In this document: one piece after another, positions 57,407-64,000 of the stretch
How the letters are laid out: each line of letters opens with the position of its first letter
Numbering within the stretch: position 1 is the stretch's first letter
Assembly (NCBI GenBank): GCA_014281115.1
Contig: JACONQ010000011.1
Location: 496,001-560,000 of the forward strand
Direction of reading: 5' to 3'
Origin: Laburnicola sp. R22_1
Taxonomy: Eukaryota > Ascomycota > Dothideomycetes > Pleosporales > Didymosphaeriaceae
Length of the DNA stretch: 64,000 nt
The notes under the pieces: model-generated
What the model saw: only the letters and a program-made list of their open reading frames with translations
Told to the model about the DNA's origin: nothing
Databases searched by the model: none
Position numbers and translations under genes: made by a program

Positions 57407-58488
57407 GGTGGTGGGGGTGGTTGTTGTACTACATTTGTGAATTTCTTTTTTTCTGTGTGTATATATTCTTCTTGTTTGGGTTGATGGTTTTAGCGTTTCA
57501 TGCCCCCTATATTTTTTCTCTCTTTTTTTTGGGAAGGTTTGGGTAGGGTAGGGTGGAGGTGGGAGGTGGATATCTGGCGGCATTGCTGTTTCTTTTGTGG
57601 ATGGCTTTGCGCAGTCTTGCGGGTTGGTTATCATCATCTGTTTACAATTTTTTTTTTACTGTTCTGTTGTATATGAGTTGTGTGGGTGGAAAAGGAACTA
57701 TGGCTATGGGCGGATGGATTTGATATACTTGGTCTGATGATGCATTCTGTAGATGGGCATGGGGCATGACTTACTTACTTGGCAAGACACGATGTGTATG
57801 ACAGATGGATGGAATAGAATCTTATACGATGGATAAAGTTTGTGCAATGTGTGAGGTGTGTGAGGTGGGTTGTGGGAGGGGGGTGGTGTGTGGTTGCGAA
57901 TGTACGTATTCAACAGTGACATAGCGTGGATATCTATGAGGAACAGAAATGGAGACGGAAAACAGCGGATTAACAAGAATCTTCATACCTACCACATATC
58001 TACATTCCTAATCCAATCCAATCCAATCCAATCCGCAGTCTAGATTCTTGATTCCAGAACATGCGCCGCACTGCATCGTTCGGAAGGAAGGAAGAAAGTT
58101 ATGCATACCCTTCCTCTCTCCTCCCTTGTAGTTAGTCTATTGCTAAGGCAAGTTGAAATCAAAAGGACAAATTCAAAAAGACAGATGAGATGATAAGACC
58201 AGACCGATCAAGCAAGCAAGCAAGCAGATTCTCTCCTCTAGAATCTATCCATCCCACGCAATCATAAACCCATCACGCACAAAATGGTATTTTTCGCCCT
58301 GCCATCCATCCGTCCGTCCGTCCGTTAAAACGCCTTGAAATGCACATGCACATGCACACCCGTCAACCACGCACGCACGCACTTTTCTCTTCGAGAACGC
58401 ATAGCCCACGCCAATCGACTCAATCCACTTCAAACCAGTCCAACCCAACCCAAGCCAATCCCAGCTCCCCAGCTCACCCCCCACCACC
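57407..58488. other. convergent intergenic region, permease / Pno1
   Basis: This is the 3' ends of two convergent genes. T-rich runs occur near 57445-57530 and 57648-57658, CCAAT pentamers in tandem at about 58010-58035, and CAAG and CCGT short repeats at about 58212-58225 and 58311-58325. No gene is supported. Confidence 0.55.
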
Positions 58489-59589
58489 CTAAAACCTCTC
58501 CTTCATCCTCCCCGCCACAGTCCTCAAATTCCCATACACCTTCCCCGGCTGCGCGCCAAGAATAAGCGACACAATCGCCTCCCTTGCAATGTGAACTGTG
58601 CATTGTTAGTTAACTCCAACTCAACTCCTGATACCTCGCCGAGGTACGTCAAAGAAGGAACGAGGGGCTCAACGTACTGTTTTTGAAGCCGCCGAGGATG
58701 TGTATTTTTTGGTCGGCGAGGACGACGCGGGTGCGTGATGCGTTTTCTGGGGGCTGGGGTTAGTCATGTCATGATGGGGAGGGGGAGAGGAGATGGGCGC
58801 ACCGATTGCGAATTTGGTTTTGCCGTCTTTGCCGGCTATGCGGCCGATTGCGCGGGAGAGGTGCTCGCCTGTGAGGGTTTTGACGTCCTGGTGGGTGGGG
58901 GTTAGTGGGTGGTGCTGAGAGGGGGTGCTGGGGATGGTGGGATAGCGGGTGTGGTGCATATATGTGTCGATAGAAGAATACAGAGTACTTGCTTTGATCT
59001 CGAAGGTCTCGATGTACAAGTCGTCCTATGCTTTCGTGAGCAATTGTCCCCCAGGATGGCGATAGCCAGCAGTGGAAAATGAACAACCCGCTCATGCAAG
59101 ATTCAGACTTACAAGCCGCAGCAAAGCAATGGCGTCGTCGACATCGAAGCCCAGACAAAACGCCTTGACAAAGTCCTCGCCCTTCTGCAACGCGCCCGTG
59201 TCCGTCGTCTTGCTGCTTGTGCGCAACTCGACGCTCTTAGTCTTGGTGTTCATGCGCACTTGCAGCTTCAAGTGGTCCACGAGCGGCGGGTAGATCTTGG
59301 GCCAGGTGCTCTTGAGCGGGGACATGCGGTGCGGCGGGACGGGCACGTGCCGTTGCTCGCGCTTGAAGGCGAGCGGGATGCTGCCTGTGGGAGGGAACAC
59401 GGGGCGGCCGGACTCGTCGGTGGTGGGGAGGTCTGAGGAGGGCGTCTCGGTGGGAGCGGGAGGCTGGACGGGAGAGCCGGACATGTCGAGGAGGGGGGTG
59501 GAGTCGGAGGGGAGGGGCACGGAGGCGGCGTCGTTCATGGTGGTGTCGAGCGCTTCGGGGGCGTGTTGGAGCGCGGTGGGCGCGGGCAT
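58489..59589 (-). CDS. PNO1: pre-rRNA processing / 40S assembly factor Pno1 (Dim2), KH domain
   Basis: Pno1/Dim2 binds pre-18S rRNA near its 3' end, recruits the dimethylase Dim1 and is needed for late 40S maturation in nucleolus and cytoplasm. Five exons, 59589-59113, 59025-58993, 58887-58803, 58746-58678 and 58595-58489, give 256 residues. A disordered Pro/Ser-rich N-terminus leads to [40 protein letters not shown], the KH region [20 protein letters not shown] and [20 protein letters not shown]. The C-terminal [18 protein letters not shown] is almost invariant in the family. The intron 58888-58992 starts with GC (AAA|GCAAGT), not GT. Another in-frame ATG lies at 59649; 59589 gives the more usual length. 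Confidence 0.95.
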
Positions 59590-60025
59590 CTTGTGCGAGG
59601 TGGTGTGGGTTGGGTATGGGGTCAAAGGTTGGAGGGTGTTGTATGGCAAGAGGGGTGGCGGGGTGCGGCGTGTGAAGTATGGGGTTGCTGGGGTCGCAAG
59701 GCTTTGGCAGGTCGAGGCAAAAGTGTGGCCAAAAGAAGCCCGGCGGCTTTCAAACTTCTTCTCTTACTTGGGCGCAGCGATCTCGAACACCTAAGTGAGG
59801 TGTGCACTGTGCGGCGTGTCTCCGATGCAAATCGCTAGTCCGATATCCAAATATTTTCGCTTGTGGCTTAGATAGGCTAGACATTTTTTCGCTCCCTGTC
59901 GTCATTCCCGACGAGTCGTCTTCTGCATCCTACCTTCGACCTTCGACCTACCATACCAGCACCATCCGACCACCGTCTGCCATCTCCCAGAGGCAGACAT
60001 CGACCATGTGGTGGCTGCGAATATA
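59590..60025. promoter_or_regulatory. bidirectional promoter, PNO1 / MDM31
   Basis: The 436 bp between divergent starts must serve both genes. An out-of-frame ATG followed by a stop after six codons (60006-60026) overlaps the MDM31 start and could act as a tiny upstream ORF. No other element is clear. Confidence 0.5.
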
Positions 60026-62257
60026 ATGAGCCGAAATGTAGGCATCGCCGTGGCCGCCTTCGTGAGGCGCTCAGTCGGCGACGTGGGCCTGGGCCTGGGG
60101 ACGCAGAGCGCGCCGCTGTCGAGGGCAGCCGCGGGGGGGTGGGGCGCCTCAAGAGGGGGCATTTGCGTCCCTAGACGGCCATTCGGAGTTCACACGAGAG
60201 TTGGGCGACGTCTCGAGCCTTGGACGCCTTCTTCACATGGCGGACCTTTCTCCACACCACTCCTTCGACAGGCGCTGCTTCGGCCGAACAACGTCCAACA
60301 AAGCGTCTCACTGGCCATAGCTTCGGCATGGAATCGCAACGCACGATCCGTATCAAATACGTCGAAACGAAAAAACGGCGCCGCGAACCGGCGAAACAAG
60401 AGCTCAGTGACCAACGACTCGAAGCCGAAGAACAAGCAATCCGCCGCCCCGCAAGCCCAGCTCGCTCGCCAGCCTGAAGCCCACCCGAAGCCTTCAAGCC
60501 CCCCGAAGGAAGCACCCGAGCCTGAAGCTGCGCACCCGGCCAGCTCCAGCAAACACTTCCTCGAACGTCTCCCACACGCTCTCCCACACCTCAAGAGACC
60601 AACCAAAGCAGAGCTCCTGGAAGCAGCATCCGGTTTCTGGTCGCGGATAGCTGTCCATTTCAAATGGCTCACCATCCGCAGCACGCGCCCCTTCAACGCG
60701 GACGAGATATACGCCTTGTTTTCGTGGATACTGGCTGCGCATTTCCTGTGGATCTTGCTTGGGACTACAACCTTCTTCATGCTGACGGTGTTTCTTATCA
60801 ACACCGTCTTTGCCCAGGAGACGGTCGCACAGTGGATTGGCAATTATCTGACCAAGTCGTCCGGCATCAAAGTTGTATTCGAGTCGGCTGTCGTGCCCAA
60901 GTGGAAAGATGGCGTTATATCCTTCAGGAAGGTGTTTGTGTCTCGGAGGCCTGGCCAGGAGAACGCGAACGTCACCAAGGGTTCGCAGACCTCGGCTGCG
61001 GCGGCGGCAGCAGCAATTGCACATAGAGAGAAGGGTGGATCGAGCGGAGCGGATGAAGTGGAAGACACAAACTACTCACAGTTCGACATATCCATCGATA
61101 CGGTCAACGTTACGCTCTCCTTCTCGAAATGGCTCAACGGAAAAGGCATGCTGAAAGACGTGGAGATCAAAGGCATCCGCGGGGTCGTGGACCGGACATC
61201 TGTGCACGCCATCGAAGGTGTTGACCCTCGTTCCTACAAGTATGATCACCAGATGGGCGACTTTGAGCTCGATTCTTTCAAGATGGAAGACTTGCTGGTT
61301 ACGATATACCAGCCAAACAACTTCCGCCCCTTCTCCGTCAGCATCTTCTCCTGCGACCTGCCCCAATTGCGAAAGCAATGGCTATTCTACGACTTTCTCT
61401 CCGCAAACATGATGTCGGGCTCCTTCGACAACTCACTCTTCACCATCCACCCTCGCCAAACACACAACTACACGGGCGCCCAACTCAGCGATGGCCGCGA
61501 CACTGCAGACGGCAGCCGCTGGAAGAAGCAGAGCCGCATCCGCATAGACGGGCTGAACATCGACCATCTCAACCGCGGCTACGATGGCCCCTTCTCCTGG
61601 ATATACGAGGGCAACGTCGACATTATCTCGGACGTCATGCTCCCCAATGAAGACGACGACTCCCTCGCCAAAGTCATGTCAGACATGTACGACCGCGTCG
61701 AGGCGACGGTGACGCAGAACCACGACAGATATTACTCGGACCACGCGGCTCATGGCTTCGATGAGCACCAGCATGCCCTAGATGAGAAGGCGCAATCCGA
61801 CGCCAAAGACGACGATAAACGATTCATCATCATGGATGTCCGTGTGCACCTCAACGACGTCCGCGCCGCTGTCCCACTCTTCACAAACGACATCTCGTAC
61901 GTGAACAATGCGTTGGTCCGGCCTATTGTGGCGTATATCAATGCCAAGAAGACGTTCATCCCCGTCAACTGTAGGGTTGTGAAGCGCGCCAGTGAGTTCG
62001 ATGGCAGTTGGACTGTTTACGATAGCGGCTTGATGGATGACATTTCGCGAGAGGTATGTTTTGCTTCCCCTTGTTATCCTGTGTAGTTAGTTGTTCGTGT
62101 AGCAGATACTAACACTCTGCAGATGTACGTAGCTTTCGCGCGCGACATCACAGACGACAATACGGCGCGCAAGCGGCGCATTAAGAAGGTCGGCATTTGG
62201 ACGCTGCAGTTGGCGGCGCAGGCGCTGTTTTTGGGACTTGCGGGGAATATTGCTTGA
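60026..62257 (+). CDS. MDM31: mitochondrial inner-membrane protein Mdm31
   Basis: Mdm31 (with its relative Mdm32) maintains mitochondrial shape, mtDNA inheritance and phospholipid balance from the inner membrane. Exons 60026-62053 and 62123-62257 give 720 residues. An Arg/Ser-rich N-terminus without acids suits a mitochondrial presequence. A first membrane span is seen at residues about 228-262 (ALFSWILAAHFLWILLGTTT onward). Then comes the conserved intermembrane-space region: GIKVVFESAVVPKWKDGVIS, FRKVFVSRRPG, IDTVNVTLSFSKWLNGKGML, VEIKGIRGVVDRTSVHAIEG, FSVSIFSCDLPQLRKQWLFY and DGLNIDHLNRGYDGPFSWIY. The second exon adds the C-terminal span (IWTLQLAAQALFLGLAGNIA). The ATG at 60026 is the first in frame; only GTG codons lie above it. 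Confidence 0.94.
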
Positions 62258-64000
62258 TGGGGCGGGCTGAGTGTGGTGAGTTTTCATGGCTGTAGCCTGT
62301 CATAGATACATGTGTCGAATACCCTGGGGTTTCTGATTCTGCGGTGGGCGTTTGTGGGTTTTGGGACTTGTAGTTGTAGTATAGCATGGTGTTTTGGGGT
62401 GTTTTGGGATAAATCAACCGGGTTCGGTTGGGCGGGATGGTTTGGGAATTTGGGGGGTGGGCATGGGAATGGCGTTATTTGTTGTAATGATTACGCGACT
62501 CTGTATAGTATAGTATAGTATACGTTGCTATTGTTCTGTTTAATGAGGAGTAGAGGGGGGCTATCTGGCCAACGCTGCACCCTTCCCTTGACACTGTTGA
62601 AGTGCTCGTAGATCCTAAGTGCTTTGGCTTTTTTCGTAGTAGTATAGAGGTGTACCGGTATCATGAAGAATACTTCGCGCACGTTCCATACACAGTATAA
62701 CGCTGTGAGAGAAAGCTGTAGGTGTGCTAAAAAACGCTATAAATTAAGGTAAACATTAAGACTAGTTTAGTAACTATTTAGGGACAGAGTATGTGCAAAT
62801 CAGCCGGCCCCTTATAGAGTCGATTACAAGCTGTACTATAGTCCACAGGTACTAAAGTTAATAATAATAATATAACGCGGTTGCCTACGCACAAAGCATA
62901 TTATCTAGTAACGCAGCAGGTGGGTAAGCAAGTTAGGGTGTTGTTGTTGTGAGTTTGTCGTCTTAAAAGCTAGGGGGAGAACGTTAGTAAAACTTTAACG
63001 CGCTCTAGGTCCCAGGGCTTAGCGCGCACATACCGTGACGTCACATAACGTTATATAGGCGCCAGTAACGCAATAAAAAAACGCAGTAATTAAACGCAGT
63101 GGGCCACTCGAAAACCGATAAGTGGAGGCAGTTTATACTCCTGCCCAGGAGGGGGTGTACCGGTATACGTCACTGCTGTGCGGCTTAGGACGTACCTTCT
63201 AATAATCCTGCAGGTGTATTTACTCTTGCAGTAGTTTGGTGCATAGCTTTGTAGAGGAAACAGTCGTCCAAATATGTGGTATAATTCGAGTCTAGTGTGC
63301 GCTTGACACGGATGATGCGTGTTTGGCGTTTATGTGAGGTTCTGTAGATACGTGTAGTGTGCGTTGGAATCTAGATCATACGTTCGATTATACTGCGTGC
63401 ATTCAATCCTAAACGGTGTTATAGGTAGTTCACTGTGTGTACATCATCGCGGAATGTCTACCATCCACCTGGACGGGCAAACTAACTCGACGTTAATCGT
63501 GACCATGCAAGCTAGCTCCTCACACCACCTCCGACTCCCGACAAGCACCTCCATATTTTTTCAGCTAACATCCACTCCACAATGCGGCTCTGGCGTCACG
63601 ACGCGCCGCTTCAAGTTCCAACTTAGAACCTTTCGGCAGTTTGCTTCGCTCTCCGATTGCGATTGCGCGTCTATATCCACAAGTTGCGACATCACCTGCA
63701 GTCCACCGACCGCGCTGAAACACACGCGCAACACTTGGCTCCGCATTTCACACGCCGTAGAAACCTGTGGGTTTGCCCTAGTTCTAAGGCTCTGTTCGGT
63801 GCGAAATATTTCGAATTATAATTTTGAACCCCTTTGAGTAAAGTGCGTATAGGGGTGCAAAACACGCTATTAGGGTAGTGTAGTAGGGGGGTATTAACAC
63901 GGCTAATATTAAACTATAGGTATATGTTTAGTAGGGCAAAATATAGAGATATTGTAGTAGTGTTATTATCTCCTAAAAACTTTTATACGTAGGTGTTAGT
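62258..64000. other. AT-rich, gene-free right flank, probably decayed repeats
   Basis: After the Mdm31 3' end the composition becomes AT-rich with stops in every frame, similar to the left flank. A GTGTACCGGTAT motif occurs at about 62650 and again at about 63155. A GC-richer patch at 63470-63780 contains a 157-codon frame without a recognisable domain. No terminal repeats or transposase motifs could be identified. Confidence 0.4.

Noticed and set aside
63364..63837. 157-codon frame near the right end
   Set aside because: No recognisable domain or splice context; it lies in decayed AT-rich DNA and begins in a stretch without coding character.

Overview
This window looks like nuclear DNA of a filamentous ascomycete (Pezizomycotina, most likely a dothideomycete; the class is an inference). 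The grounds are: about twelve intact housekeeping genes with short introns (mostly 46-175 bp) carrying GT...CTAAC/CTAAT...AG signals; a tRNA with an intron; transposon relics whose stop codons fit C-to-T / G-to-A decay such as repeat-induced point mutation (RIP); and a family of very short inverted-repeat elements. Most gene models below were rebuilt by joining exons so that reading phase and protein-family conservation agree across each splice junction.

Layout. 1-2858: a decayed Ty1/copia retrotransposon on the minus strand (integrase, pre-integrase, zinc knuckle, gag, and one LTR at 2541-2858). 2859-4265: AT-rich, repeat-derived DNA ending abruptly inside a cytochrome P450 gene, whose 3' remnant (4270-5566) is a pseudogene. 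5925-7316: two small spliced genes for predicted secreted proteins, one with ten cysteines and one whose signal peptide is encoded by a CTC microsatellite. 7827-12305 (-): pyruvate carboxylase. 13669-19185 (-): clathrin heavy chain. 20432-21456 (+): eIF3 subunit j. 21457-26316: a gene-poor stretch with short inverted-repeat elements, a displaced 47-bp clathrin fragment, a 182-bp tandem duplication and broken reading frames. 26317-26414 (-): tRNA-Gly(UCC).

29520-31337 (+): C2H2 zinc-finger regulator. 33340-35739 (+): Ste20/GCK-type kinase, convergent with a CAMK-type Kin4-like kinase at 36995-39787 (-). 40280-41807: a decayed Tc1/mariner element with 47-bp terminal inverted repeats and TA target site, 57 bp past the stop codon of a nitronate monooxygenase-like gene (41865-42920, -). 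43633-45469 (-): taxilin, divergent from the mitochondrial presequence protease Cym1 at 46173-49361 (+). 51869-53515 (+): a broken aminoglycoside phosphotransferase-like (APH) kinase gene. 55523-57406 (+): amino-acid permease. 58489-59589 (-): Pno1/Dim2 ribosome assembly factor (with a GC-AG intron), divergent from Mdm31 at 60026-62257 (+). 62258-64000: AT-rich, gene-free DNA.

The genes do not form one pathway. They are mostly core functions: anaplerosis, vesicle coats and trafficking, translation and ribosome assembly, mitochondrial proteolysis and morphology, signalling. They are interrupted by repeat islands. The most distinctive region is 4.2-7.3 kb, where a transposon-disrupted P450 gene lies beside two unrecognised secreted-protein genes, a setting typical of fast-evolving accessory loci such as effectors.
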